DNA from: Bacteroidota bacterium
GTDB taxonomy: Bacteria > Bacteroidota > Bacteroidia > Chitinophagales > Saprospiraceae
Direction of reading: 5' to 3'
Length of the DNA stretch: 64,000 nucleotides
Assembly (NCBI GenBank): GCA_016124585.1
Contig: WGNL01000035.1
Location: 1 to 64,000, forward strand
In this document: in pieces, positions 23,234 through 32,426 of the stretch
How the letters are laid out: the number at the start of each line of letters is the position of its first letter
Position numbering within the stretch: the stretch's first letter is position 1
The notes under the pieces: generated by a model
What the model was told of the DNA's origin: nothing
Database searches by the model: none
The model's input: the letters and a program-made list of their open reading frames with translations, nothing else
Position numbers and translations under genes: made by a program

Positions 23234-26200
23234 ATGTCCGCATTCTTGGGAGGCATCGCTGTCAATATCATCAGCAGTTTGATTGACAAAGCTGGCACCT
23301 TCGTCGCAGGGCAGGCTGGCAACCGCATTGATTGGAAGGTTTGGAAAATCGAACACAAATTCAGCGAAAACGAAAGCGATTTTCTTGACCGCTATGCGGA
23401 AGCGTTGATAGCCTTAAACGAAGCAGGCAAGCCCAAGGAATTACTCCAATTTTATGGCCGTGAGCATGTTATTCAAATCATCCATGATTACTGGTACGGG
23501 GAGCTTGACACACCCAATTTTGAAAAAGAATTCAATGACCTTATCCATTGGTTTACTATTGATGCACAACTTGCTGATTTCAATGCACCCAAAGAAGTAT
23601 TTTTCTTCCTTACCCATTACCGTAAAGCGGTAAATGAAAACCGTACGGCAGGTGAAACTGAAGTGTACCAGCTTTTGCTGGAAATACTCAAAGAAATAAG
23701 GCTGGGAAACCCAAAAAACACCAGCGAACTATACGACCAAGTTTTCATCTACGCCAACCGCTCCGATCAAGCTTGGGTAGAGCGGGAACTACTGCCTCGA
23801 CTGGATGAAATCGGGTGGAAATACCATACGGACTTTCGGCTTTATAGTATAGACGACTTCACTAATTGGAAGGAAAAAGTAAAGACTTGCCGAAATACCA
23901 TCGTCATCTATTCCCAAAACCTATCGGAAGACGAACGCCGATTGGTAGATGGCTTCATAAGCTTGGAACGCCCCGAAGTCGTGGCCGATAAACTGTTGCC
24001 CTTCAAGCTGGCCGATGTGCAAGTCCCTGAAAAACTGAGGGAAGCCTACGATTTTACCAATGCAGCAAGCAGCACTGCCGCTTGGCAAAGGCTCGACGTT
24101 TCTTTTGCACAAATAGCAGTTGAAGCCCCCAAAACTTACCCGCCGCTTGCCTCCAACCTTATAGACATCACCAGCCTACCCAATGGCGGCATCCCCGGCC
24201 TCCTGTTTGGCAGACAAACCGAATTGGCCTTGCTGGACAAAGCTTGGGAAGACCCCAACTGCCATGTTATCTGTTTTACGGCACAGGGCGGACAGGGCAA
24301 GTCGGCGCTTATCAATCGCTGGCTAGACGAGATGGGCAAGGACAACTATCGGGGCGCAGAACGGGTATTCGCCACTTCATTTTATAGCCAAGGTACGGGC
24401 GAGCGGGTCACCTCCGCTGACCAGTTCATCAATGCCGCCTTGAAATGGTTAGAGGAACGGGCGGCAAGTGAGGGCGGCACTCGAAATGACACCCTCACTA
24501 CGACCGACACCCCAACCTCCCCTTGGGAAAAAGGCAAGCGCCTCGCCCGCCTGGTAGCCGAGCGCCGCTGCCTGCTCATCCTTGATGGACTGGAACCCCT
24601 CCAAGAAGGCGGTGTGGTGGATACGGGTAAAATCAAAGACCCGGCCCTTTTTGTACTGGTACGGGAACTCGCCCGGCGCAACAACGGCGGGCTTTGCATT
24701 ATTACCAGTCGTCTGCCACTTGGCGGCTTGAAGAGATTTACTGCTACAATTGGTCAAATTAATCTGGAAAATATTTCTGATGAGGCTGGTAGGTTTATAC
24801 TTCGTTTCAATAATATTCGTGGAAGTGATTTAGAACTTGTATCTGCCGTTCAAAAGTTTGGCAACCACGCATTCGCTGTAAATCTTTTAAGCTCATGGTT
24901 GTTTGCTCAACCTGGTCATAATATATCTGAAATAGCTAGAATGCCTCATCTATTTGAAGACATAGTTGGTGCAGAAAATATACACATTAAGCGCGTCATA
25001 GTAAGTTTTGAAAAATTTCTTAATGTACAAAAAGAATTTGAAGCAATTCGACTACTGCGTTTTATGGGTTTATTTAACAAGCCGATATCGGAAGACATTA
25101 TTCAATTACTTTATGATTTTAAAGATTTAAGTTCTGCAATAAAGACGCTAAGACGATACCGGCTGTTATATAAAGAAAGCTGGCATGCAATCGGAGAAAT
25201 AGATTGCCATCCCCTTATCAGAGAGCATTTTGAAAAAGTATTGATATGGGAAGAGCCACTCGTTAGGCTCAAGAGTCACAGCATATTGTTTGAATACTAT
25301 CAAAAATTACCAGAAAAATTATTTGGTAAAATCTTGCCGGAAACACCAGAAGAAAAGGATGTGTTGTATTTGGCCATTACCCACGGATGCAAGGCAGAGA
25401 GATTTGAAGAATCTTTATACTATGTATTTTATGAGAGAATTAGAGGGAGCGAGATTGGTTTTTCAGAAAATACAACCCCCACTTTTAATGCGAACATTAC
25501 TGCTCTTTCTCATTTTTACAAAATACCTTGGAGTGAAATACACAATAAGCTAACACAGCGTGATAATGCTATAATCTTAAATTGGGTAGGTTACAATTTA
25601 AGGGCAATAGGTCAATTAGATGAAGCAATAAATGTTGTGATGGAAAGTTTTAAAATTCACGAAAGGCTATATAATTGGAATGAACTTGCGCTAAATGCGA
25701 TTGCTTTGTGCGAATTATATATATTAACTGGGCAGGTGAAAAATGCAATATATTATGGAAAAAGATGCGTAGAAATTGCTATGGCAAGCAAAAGAAAAAA
25801 CGTTTTGACTGACGCTAAAGCTGTATATGCGCATGCATTACACCAAAATGGTTTGTTTAAAAAAGCAAAACACACATTTCAGCAATCTGAAATAATCCAG
25901 CAGACTGAAGAACCCTGGAGTGAATATTTATACTCAATTAGAGGATTTAGATTTAACCAGCTTTTATTGGATATTGAATTATCTATGGAGGTGGCAGTTA
26001 GATCTAAATACATGACTACATTAACTAAAGATAAACTTGATGCACTTAACCATGCTATAAACTACCTTGGAATTAGTGTCGTGTTGCTGCATTTATCAAG
26101 AACCCTTTATTCTCAAAATACATTAGATACAACTATATCAAATTTAAATCATGCTATAAGCTATTTCACAATGGCAGGTAGGCAGGATTATCTTCCTGTA

Positions 26201-26470
26201 GGGTTATTATTTAGGGCATCTTATTATCGATTTGTTGAAAAGTTTCTATTTGCCGAAGAAGACCTAGAAGAAGTCCTTGACATTGCCGAGCCGTCGGGCA
26301 TGAGGCTCCACCTCACCGACTACCACCTCGAAATGGCCCGACTGCGCAATGATATGGGCCGATTGGAAGAAGCCAAGGACAATATGGAAAAGGCTGCAAA
26401 GCTTATTGAAGAGACGGGGTATCATAGAAGGGACAAGGAGTTGGCGGAATTGCAAGCGGTGCTAGGGTAG
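23234..26470 (+). CDS. TIR-like/STAND NTPase (NB-ARC type)/TPR protein, candidate defence or signalling ATPase
   Basis: The 1078-residue multidomain protein has an N-terminal helical region (1-165) and a TIR-like domain (~166-290: 'DQVFIYANRSDQAWVERELLPRL', then FRLYSIDDFTNWKEKVK, CRNTIVIYSQNLSEDE). A STAND NTPase follows (~310-520) with P-loop CFTAQGGQGKSALI (~350), Walker B LLILDGLE (~448) and the 'CIITSR' sensor motif (~490), then a winged-helix region and about 500 residues of TPR-like helices. Such proteins (Avs/bNACHT/NB-ARC type) sense phage or cellular triggers through the C-terminal repeats and activate the N-terminal effector; TIR domains often degrade NAD+. I infer a defence or signalling role. 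Residues ~500-1010 are encoded by AT-rich DNA unlike both ends. Confidence 0.82.
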   Translation: MSAFLGGIAVNIISSLIDKAGTFVAGQAGNRIDWKVWKIEHKFSENESDFLDRYAEALIALNEAGKPKELLQFYGREHVIQIIHDYWYGELDTPNFEKEFNDLIHWFTIDAQLADFNAPKEVFFFLTHYRKAVNENRTAGETEVYQLLLEILKEIRLGNPKNTSELYDQVFIYANRSDQAWVERELLPRLDEIGWKYHTDFRLYSIDDFTNWKEKVKTCRNTIVIYSQNLSEDERRLVDGFISLERPEVVADKLLPFKLADVQVPEKLREAYDFTNAASSTAAWQRLDVSFAQIAVEAPKTYPPLASNLIDITSLPNGGIPGLLFGRQTELALLDKAWEDPNCHVICFTAQGGQGKSALINRWLDEMGKDNYRGAERVFATSFYSQGTGERVTSADQFINAALKWLEERAASEGGTRNDTLTTTDTPTSPWEKGKRLARLVAERRCLLILDGLEPLQEGGVVDTGKIKDPALFVLVRELARRNNGGLCIITSRLPLGGLKRFTATIGQINLENISDEAGRFILRFNNIRGSDLELVSAVQKFGNHAFAVNLLSSWLFAQPGHNISEIARMPHLFEDIVGAENIHIKRVIVSFEKFLNVQKEFEAIRLLRFMGLFNKPISEDIIQLLYDFKDLSSAIKTLRRYRLLYKESWHAIGEIDCHPLIREHFEKVLIWEEPLVRLKSHSILFEYYQKLPEKLFGKILPETPEEKDVLYLAITHGCKAERFEESLYYVFYERIRGSEIGFSENTTPTFNANITALSHFYKIPWSEIHNKLTQRDNAIILNWVGYNLRAIGQLDEAINVVMESFKIHERLYNWNELALNAIALCELYILTGQVKNAIYYGKRCVEIAMASKRKNVLTDAKAVYAHALHQNGLFKKAKHTFQQSEIIQQTEEPWSEYLYSIRGFRFNQLLLDIELSMEVAVRSKYMTTLTKDKLDALNHAINYLGISVVLLHLSRTLYSQNTLDTTISNLNHAISYFTMAGRQDYLPVGLLFRASYYRFVEKFLFAEEDLEEVLDIAEPSGMRLHLTDYHLEMARLRNDMGRLEEAKDNMEKAAKLIEETGYHRRDKELAELQAVLG

Positions 26471-26545
26471 GTAGGAAGCTGCCGTTCCAACTATTGCTTC
26501 GCACATTCTCCCACCATTTTCCCTACCTTCGCCCAAAAGCATTAC

Positions 26546-27916
26546 ATGAAACAAGTCCTATTTCTACTCCTTTTTTTCGTAGCACAAACAGCCACAGCAC
26601 AGTCGGATGGCTGGCAGCAACTCTTCAACGGCACCGACTTCACTGGCTGGACGCTTAAGGGCGGCACAGCCACCTATCGGCCAGAGAATGGCGAAATCGT
26701 GGGCATGGCGAAGATGAACACGCCCAATTCCTTCCTCTGCACCACCCAGAACTACAGCGATTTTATCCTCGAACTGGAGGTGAAGGTGGACCCCTCGCTG
26801 AACTCCGGCATCCAGTTCCGCAGCGAGAGCCTGCCCAGCTACCAGAACGGCCGGGTGCATGGCTATCAGGCGGAGATTGACCCCAGCCCAAGAGCCTACA
26901 GCGGCGGCATCTACGATGAAGCCCGACGGGGCTGGTTGGCCGGCCTTGCCGAAAACGGGACAGGACAACGGGCCTTCAAGAACGGCGACTGGAACCTGTA
27001 CCATATCGAGGCCATCGGCCACGAGCTGCGCATCTGGGTGAACGGCGTGCAGACCGCCAACGTGCTTGACGATATGACAGCTTCGGGTTTCATCGGACTG
27101 CAAGTACACAGCATCGGCAACCAAGCCGACGAGTGGAAGCAGGTGCGCTGGCGCAATATCCGCATCAAGACCACGGGCCTGGAGGCCGACCGCTGGCGGG
27201 TGGAGCCGACCTGTCCCGAAGAAAACTACATCGCCAACACCCTCACCCCCAACGAACTGCGCCACGGCTGGCGCCTCCTCTGGGACGGCAAGACCTCCGA
27301 CGGTTGGCGCTCTGCCCGCTCCAATGATTTTCCCGCCAAGGGCTGGAAAATGAAGGACGGTGTGCTCACCGTAGAACCATCAACTGGTGGCGAGAGCACG
27401 GGCGGCGGCGACATCGTGACGAGGGAGCAGTTCAGCAGCTTTGAACTGAAATTGGAATTTAAAATCACCGAAGGTGCCAACAGCGGCGTGAAATACTTTG
27501 TGCAGCCCGACCTGAACCAAGGCGCTGGCTCGGCCATCGGCTGCGAGTTCCAAATCCTTGACGACGCCAAACACCCTGACGCCAAGCTGGGTGTGGCGGG
27601 CAACCGGACGCTAGGTTCGCTCTACGACCTCATTTCTGCCGCCAACCTATCCACTCCTGACCGGAGTAAGGTATTTCGTGGCATTGGCGAGTGGAACCAA
27701 GCCCGTATCGTGGTGCGTGGCAACCATGTTGAGCACTGGCTGAACGGCTTCAAGACGCTGGAATATGAGCGCAATACGCCGATGTTCGATGCGCTCGTCG
27801 CCTACTCTAAGTACAAGGACTGGCCGAACTTCGGTAACTGGGTGCAGGGCCATATCCTGCTGCAAGACCACGGGAACGAGGTGTCGTTTCGGAGTGTGAA
27901 GGTGCGGGAGTTGTAG
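26546..27916 (+). CDS. Secreted protein with two DUF1080 (3-keto-disaccharide hydrolase) domains
   Basis: The 456-residue product has a signal peptide (residues 1-18, ending ATAQ) and two DUF1080 concanavalin-like domains. The first spans ~20-220 ([24 protein letters not shown], '[20 protein letters not shown]' in part). The second spans ~235-456 ([55 protein letters not shown]). DUF1080 enzymes include 3-keto-glycoside hydrolases that cleave oxidised disaccharides, and tandem copies are common in Bacteroidota and Planctomycetes. It is probably periplasmic or on the cell surface. It follows the STAND gene by 75 bases, with no sign of a functional link. Confidence 0.85.
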   Translation: MKQVLFLLLFFVAQTATAQSDGWQQLFNGTDFTGWTLKGGTATYRPENGEIVGMAKMNTPNSFLCTTQNYSDFILELEVKVDPSLNSGIQFRSESLPSYQNGRVHGYQAEIDPSPRAYSGGIYDEARRGWLAGLAENGTGQRAFKNGDWNLYHIEAIGHELRIWVNGVQTANVLDDMTASGFIGLQVHSIGNQADEWKQVRWRNIRIKTTGLEADRWRVEPTCPEENYIANTLTPNELRHGWRLLWDGKTSDGWRSARSNDFPAKGWKMKDGVLTVEPSTGGESTGGGDIVTREQFSSFELKLEFKITEGANSGVKYFVQPDLNQGAGSAIGCEFQILDDAKHPDAKLGVAGNRTLGSLYDLISAANLSTPDRSKVFRGIGEWNQARIVVRGNHVEHWLNGFKTLEYERNTPMFDALVAYSKYKDWPNFGNWVQGHILLQDHGNEVSFRSVKVREL

Positions 27917-27943
27917 TTGTTTTATCCTGTAAAAAATACAATC

Positions 27944-28246
27944 ATGAAGAACTGCCATTTTAATAAACCGATTATTTTAACAGGCTTAGCGGTCGTGATT
28001 TTCACCCTAGCTTCCTGTGCCAATGTGGAGCCAGTTCAGGAGTGCTTGAAGGGAGACCAGTATGGCTTTTTCTTTGGCCTACTGCATGGCTTCATCACCC
28101 CGATAAGTTTTATTGCCAGTTTATTTGACAATAATGTAGCTATCTACGCCGTAAACAATACGGGCGGCTGGTACGACTTCGGCTTCCTACTCGGCTCTGG
28201 TGGATGGGGCATTTTGGCAGGCAATAAATCGAAGAAGAGGAAATAG
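27944..28246 (+). CDS. Small lipoprotein-like membrane protein
   Basis: The frame opens at 27917 from a non-ATG codon; the ATG at 27944 (MKNCHFNKPIIL) gives a 100-residue product with an N-terminal hydrophobic segment and lipobox-like LASC at residues ~21-24. Two further hydrophobic patches follow. The sequence 'YGFFFGLLHGFITPISFIASLFDNNVAIYAVNNTGGWYDFGFLLG' (quoted in part: FGLLHGFITPISFIASLF) matches a widespread family of ~100-residue bacterial lipoproteins/membrane proteins with a conserved GLxHGxIxPxxFIxSLF motif. The function is not known. Confidence 0.75.
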   Translation: MKNCHFNKPIILTGLAVVIFTLASCANVEPVQECLKGDQYGFFFGLLHGFITPISFIASLFDNNVAIYAVNNTGGWYDFGFLLGSGGWGILAGNKSKKRK

Positions 28247-28304
28247 AATGTTGAATTGTTATATTGTTACCCGTATAACGACAACAATATAACAATCCAA
28301 CATT
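28247..28304. repeat. Intergenic palindrome, ATTGTT family
   Basis: Positions 28247-28268 and 28283-28304 are 22-base inverted repeats with 21 of 22 positions matching, around a 14-base loop. The arms consist of ATTGTT-type units. A related element lies at 54460-54517. Confidence 0.75.
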
Positions 28305-28318
28305 TTAACAATATAACC

Positions 28319-28858
28319 ATGCTTTTCCAGAACGAACAAATATCCATTGCTGGATTGCCGCAGGCAGAGGCGGTGGATTTCCATAAATTATCACCTTCCT
28401 ATCGGTTGGTGGAGGTGATAGCTACCTGTTTGCTTTTTGCTTTTCTGCTGTTGGGTTGGGTGTTCTTTTACCTTATTAATCCTTTGAAAATAGCATGGCT
28501 GAACTGGGGACTGCTATCCTTTTGGGCAGTACTTTTTATTTTGAGTTTAGTCGTCGCTTTGAAACGCTTCGCTGCCGAGGGTTATGCCCTTCGGGAACAT
28601 GACATCCTACACAAACACGGCGTATGGTGGCGCAGCCTCACAGCCATCCCCTTCAGCCGGATGCAGCACTGTGAAATCAGCCGAGGACCTGTGGAGAGTG
28701 CATTCGGACTGGCTACGCTGAAGGTTTACACGGCAGGGGGCAGTGGCAGCGATATCAGCATCAGCGGGCTGCCGATGGCGGAGGCGCAACGGGTAAAGGA
28801 GTTTGTAACTCGAAAAATTGGCGATAACGAGAGAATTGAAAATTTGGAGGTTGATTGA
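28319..28858 (+). CDS. PH domain (bPH2, YdbS-like) membrane protein
   Basis: The 179-residue protein starts at the ATG at 28319; an upstream extension would be encoded by the intergenic palindrome. Two membrane helices (residues ~37-60 and ~66-85) are followed by a bacterial PH domain of YdbS type: 'YALREHDILHKHGVWWRSLTAIPFSRMQHCEISRGPVESAFGLATLKVYTAGG' (in part: IPFSRMQHCEISRGPVES, FGLATLKVYTAGG), ending in 'ISGLPMAEAQRVKEFV'. YdbS/YdbT pairs form membrane complexes of unclear role. The partner YdbT-like gene begins 58 bases downstream, so the two are likely cotranscribed. Confidence 0.87.
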   Translation: MLFQNEQISIAGLPQAEAVDFHKLSPSYRLVEVIATCLLFAFLLLGWVFFYLINPLKIAWLNWGLLSFWAVLFILSLVVALKRFAAEGYALREHDILHKHGVWWRSLTAIPFSRMQHCEISRGPVESAFGLATLKVYTAGGSGSDISISGLPMAEAQRVKEFVTRKIGDNERIENLEVD

Positions 28859-28916
28859 CGAGGTTTAGATTGATTTTACACTTAAACTTCTAAACTTTCA
28901 AACCCTCATCATTAAA

Positions 28917-30482
28917 ATGACCGAACAGCACTCATTTTCACAACCTACCCGCCAGTCGCCAGCAGCGATTGTGTTCATATTGGGCAGGGTGCTTAGGATG
29001 CTGATTCGACAGGTTTGGTATATCATACCAATTTTATTGTTTGGCAAAAAGGGCAATATAAGTGGCTTTACGATATTCTTTCTCGGCTTAGCATTGGTGA
29101 GCGCCACCATGTCGCTGCTTAATTATTTCAAGCTCTATTTTTATATCAAAGATGGTGAGTTGGTGCTCGAAAAAGGCGTTTTCAGAAAGTCCAAAATCAC
29201 TGTACCACTTGAACGCATACAGACCGTCAATTTCAAGCAAAACATCCTCCATCAGGTATTCAACGTAGTCGCTGTGGACATTGACACAGCAGGCTCATCT
29301 GCCAAAGAATTCAGCCTGCATGCCATCAGTAAGCCCTTGGCCGAAGCACTCCGGGAGGAGGTCGGAAGAAGTTCGACAGTTCGACAGTCAGTGGTTGACA
29401 GTCAGGGTGGAGTTGGTAGTTCGACCCCGGTTTCGGACATGGGCAGTTTGCAGTCTAATGACGAGGCGCATGAATCCCAACATTCTCAATTATCCACTGT
29501 CAATTCTCAACTGATATTCCATCTTCGCCCCCTCGACCTTGTGAAAATCGGCGCCAGCCAAAACCACTTCCGTACTGCGGGTATCATCATGGCCTTCTTT
29601 CTTGGCTTCGCCGACGATTTGGAGCAGGCAATGGGCATTGATTTGGAGAAAAAACTGAACTGGTGGCTCGGCACCACGGACGGCTCTGACTTATTGAATT
29701 GGTTGTTCATTGGCATCCCTTTTTTACTGTTTGTTTCATTTGTTGGCACCTTGTTTCGCACAGTTTTGCAGTATTTCGACCTGCGTTTTTGGCGGACGGA
29801 ACGGGGCTTCAAAATCGTGAGCGGACTGTTCACGAGGCAGGAGGTTTCAGCTATTTTGACCAAAATCCAATACGTCGAATGGAGTAGCAGCCCGCTCATG
29901 CGGCTGTTCAAAATGGTAAAAGTGCGCCTCCCACAAGCTTCCAGTGTGGAAATGACGGGCAAACTCTCAGTTGGTCTGCCCGGTTGCTACGAACCACAAC
30001 TGACGGCCGTGCGGGCCGCCTATTTCCCCGAAGAAAGTGAGCAAACATGGACACGGCACGGCATCGCTGGCTTCAATATTTGGTTGCGGTTCCTGACTAT
30101 TGGCCCGCTGCCCTCCCTTGTTTTGGTGCTGATTACGAAGTCATGGCTGGGGGCTTGGGTGCATATCTGGTGGGCGTGGCTACTACTGGCTGCGCTGCTG
30201 GCGTGGCAATGGCAGCGCACTTGGTATTGGCATGTCAGCGAGGAAGGGCTGCGGGCAGAATGGGGCGTCTGGCAACGAAAATCGGTGCTGCTGCAATGGC
30301 ATAAAGTACAGTCCGTGAGCACCCACTGGGGATTTTTTAGCTCCCCAACGGGCCGTTCCAAATTGTCGTTTTACACGGCGGCTGGGGTCGTGCATATCCC
30401 CTACATCTCCGTAGCAATGGCCGCTGCGATGCAGGATTTTGTGCTGTATAAAGTGGAAACGGACGAGCGGGAGTGGATGTAG
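28917..30482 (+). CDS. PH domain (bPH2, YdbT-like) membrane protein
   Basis: The 521-residue multi-span membrane protein contains repeated bPH2 domains: 'YIKDGELVLEKGVFRKSKITVPLERIQTVNFKQNILHQVFNVVAVDIDTAG' (in part: VPLERIQTVNFKQNILH, ~residues 98-118), a second 'ERGFKIVSGLFTRQEVSAIL' near 290, and a third 'EEGLRAEWGVWQRKSVLLQWHKVQSV' near 440. About six hydrophobic helices separate them. It is the YdbT partner of the preceding gene. Residues ~148-198 are an unusual Ser/Gln/Val-rich insertion (TVRQSVVDSQGGVG...HSQLSTVNSQL) whose DNA contains repeated GACAGT/ACTGTC units, suggesting a palindromic repeat inserted in frame. Confidence 0.87.
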   Translation: MTEQHSFSQPTRQSPAAIVFILGRVLRMLIRQVWYIIPILLFGKKGNISGFTIFFLGLALVSATMSLLNYFKLYFYIKDGELVLEKGVFRKSKITVPLERIQTVNFKQNILHQVFNVVAVDIDTAGSSAKEFSLHAISKPLAEALREEVGRSSTVRQSVVDSQGGVGSSTPVSDMGSLQSNDEAHESQHSQLSTVNSQLIFHLRPLDLVKIGASQNHFRTAGIIMAFFLGFADDLEQAMGIDLEKKLNWWLGTTDGSDLLNWLFIGIPFLLFVSFVGTLFRTVLQYFDLRFWRTERGFKIVSGLFTRQEVSAILTKIQYVEWSSSPLMRLFKMVKVRLPQASSVEMTGKLSVGLPGCYEPQLTAVRAAYFPEESEQTWTRHGIAGFNIWLRFLTIGPLPSLVLVLITKSWLGAWVHIWWAWLLLAALLAWQWQRTWYWHVSEEGLRAEWGVWQRKSVLLQWHKVQSVSTHWGFFSSPTGRSKLSFYTAAGVVHIPYISVAMAAAMQDFVLYKVETDEREWM

Positions 30483-30530
30483 AACGTTACTTTTTTAAGA
30501 TTTAATATTATTTGGGTAAAACAATATTGG

Positions 30531-32378
30531 ATGAATAATTGGCGCATAATTCTCTTCTTTTTCATAGTGAAATGGGTTCCCAGCTTTGCCCAAAATCTCG
30601 TTCAAAATCCCAGTTTTGAAGAACATTTGCCTATAAATGGAGCTACCTACGATATCCGAGATGATAATTTTACCACCACCATGAAAGGATGGCGGATATT
30701 GAATTCACCAACCCATATATGCGAGTGCAATCAAAAAATAATGACCGATGGGTTGCGTAGCAGAATATGCAGTCACGATAATGTAAAAGCCCATAAGGGT
30801 TGCACGATGATGGAATTGCAGTATATGCCGAATTGCCCCAATCAAGAAATGAATACTCGAGGCTGCGCCTCCTATCTCGGCACCAAATTGGCCGCACCGC
30901 TTGAATTGGGTAAGGTTTACGAAGTGTCTTTTTGGCTAAATATTCAACCGCCCGGCGTCGTGGATTATCCCCAGCATATTGGTTTTGCATTGTATCCTGA
31001 TATTATTCGAAAACCTCCAAATTATACCTTGGAAGGCTCCAGTTTTTTAATTGATACGGTCATGATAGACCAATGGTATCAGGTAAAATGGCTGGTCAGG
31101 CCGATTTGCAATCTACAGTTTTTATTATTTGGCGTATTTAAAAATGCAGAAGGCCCAGCCTATCATTTTGATGATTTATGGGAGGATGTTTATTACATAG
31201 ATGATGTGATGATAAGGGAAGTAAAAGATGGCGAAATGGAAGGTGTTGCCATCATTCCCCACTGCAAATACAAGCCAGAAGAATCGGACTTTTCAGTCGA
31301 AATACCCGGTGCAAGCTGTTATTTTGAAACAGGGGATAGCACGCTGACTGAAGTTGCAAAAATCGAATTGGATTCCTTTGCCCTACGGGCAAAAGTCAAC
31401 CCCAAGACTGCTTTCCTCATCACGGGGCACACGGATAGTATCGGTGAAAATCACCAGCAATTATCAGCGGCGAGGGTGGAAGCAGTGCTGCAATATTTGG
31501 AGGAAAAACACCGGATTCCCCGTATCCGTTTTGCGAGATATGGCCGTGGCGCTTCGGAACCCGCAGCCACCAACTCGACTGCGGTTGGCCGCCACCAAAA
31601 CCGACGAGTTTCCATCACTCAAATGGATTTGGATATTGATATGGTCATCTATCGGCATTTATTGGAAGCTGTTTTTGACGAAAAAAAAGAAGAAGCATAC
31701 AAGACCTTGAACACATGGCTGCTCATTGCTCCCGATCGCAAAAAGATTTCGGTATTGAATGACCCTCGCTTGGCCATTTTAAAGAACGACCAACGATGGA
31801 ACGCTGTTTATAAAAAAATTAAAAGCAGTTATGCGCAATATAAAAAACCGGAAATAGCTTTTCAATTGGACTCGCTTTGGGCAGAAGACCAAAAGCCCCG
31901 GACGCTGCCATATTATATTGAAAACATGAACAGCTATTATGCGCAGATAGACAGCACCGACAAGCGTTGGGACGTTGATTTTCCAAATGAAAAAAACCAT
32001 GTATCAGAGAATGATGAGGCGCATTTTGCCCTATTAAATAAAATAATGGACAAATATGGCTGGCCAAAATCCTCGGAAGTGGGCGAACGTGCCGCCAAAG
32101 CTGCTTTCTTGATTGTTGACCATCATTTGGATACGACCACGCTTGCACATTTTATCCCCATCGTAGAGGCTCGCTGCATGGAAGGCGAAGCGGAATGGAT
32201 ATATTATGCCACGATGTATGACCGTTTGCAAATATTGCTCAATAACCCGCAGCGATATGGGACACAATATAAGGTGCTGGACAATGCTGGTGAAAAACTG
32301 GAATTATATCCCCTTGAAGACAAGTTGCAAGTAAACGCTTGGCGACAACGCTTCGGCCTTTCCCCAATAACCCAATAA
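30531..32378 (+). CDS. Outer-membrane OmpA-family protein with N-terminal jelly-roll-like and C-terminal DUF6624-like domains
   Basis: The 615-residue protein has a signal peptide (1-20, ending SFAQ). A beta-rich N-terminal region starts 'NLVQNPSFEEHLP', common in Bacteroidota surface proteins (~21-235). The OmpA peptidoglycan-binding domain (~258-365) carries 'YFETGDSTLTEVAKIELD', 'LITGHTDSIGENHQQLSAAR' (in part) and the anchoring 'GRHQNRRVSI'. The C-terminal part (~500-600: 'KIMDKYGWPKSSEVGERAAK', 'FLIVDHHLD', 'YATMYDRLQI') resembles DUF6624. It probably anchors the cell surface to peptidoglycan. There is no T9SS domain. Confidence 0.83.
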   Translation: MNNWRIILFFFIVKWVPSFAQNLVQNPSFEEHLPINGATYDIRDDNFTTTMKGWRILNSPTHICECNQKIMTDGLRSRICSHDNVKAHKGCTMMELQYMPNCPNQEMNTRGCASYLGTKLAAPLELGKVYEVSFWLNIQPPGVVDYPQHIGFALYPDIIRKPPNYTLEGSSFLIDTVMIDQWYQVKWLVRPICNLQFLLFGVFKNAEGPAYHFDDLWEDVYYIDDVMIREVKDGEMEGVAIIPHCKYKPEESDFSVEIPGASCYFETGDSTLTEVAKIELDSFALRAKVNPKTAFLITGHTDSIGENHQQLSAARVEAVLQYLEEKHRIPRIRFARYGRGASEPAATNSTAVGRHQNRRVSITQMDLDIDMVIYRHLLEAVFDEKKEEAYKTLNTWLLIAPDRKKISVLNDPRLAILKNDQRWNAVYKKIKSSYAQYKKPEIAFQLDSLWAEDQKPRTLPYYIENMNSYYAQIDSTDKRWDVDFPNEKNHVSENDEAHFALLNKIMDKYGWPKSSEVGERAAKAAFLIVDHHLDTTTLAHFIPIVEARCMEGEAEWIYYATMYDRLQILLNNPQRYGTQYKVLDNAGEKLELYPLEDKLQVNAWRQRFGLSPITQ

Positions 32379-32413
32379 CTCAATATCTCAATTCCCCAAT
32401 TCCCCCCAATGTT

Positions 32414-32421
32414 TACCTTTG
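32414..32421 (+). promoter_or_regulatory. -7 promoter element TACCTTTG of purK
   Basis: An exact TAnnTTTG box ends only 5 bases before the ATG at 32427, so transcription would start at or beside the start codon and the mRNA would be leaderless or nearly so. This also argues against an in-frame ATG at 32409. The -33 element is weak. Confidence 0.5.
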
Positions 32422-32426
32422 CCGCC

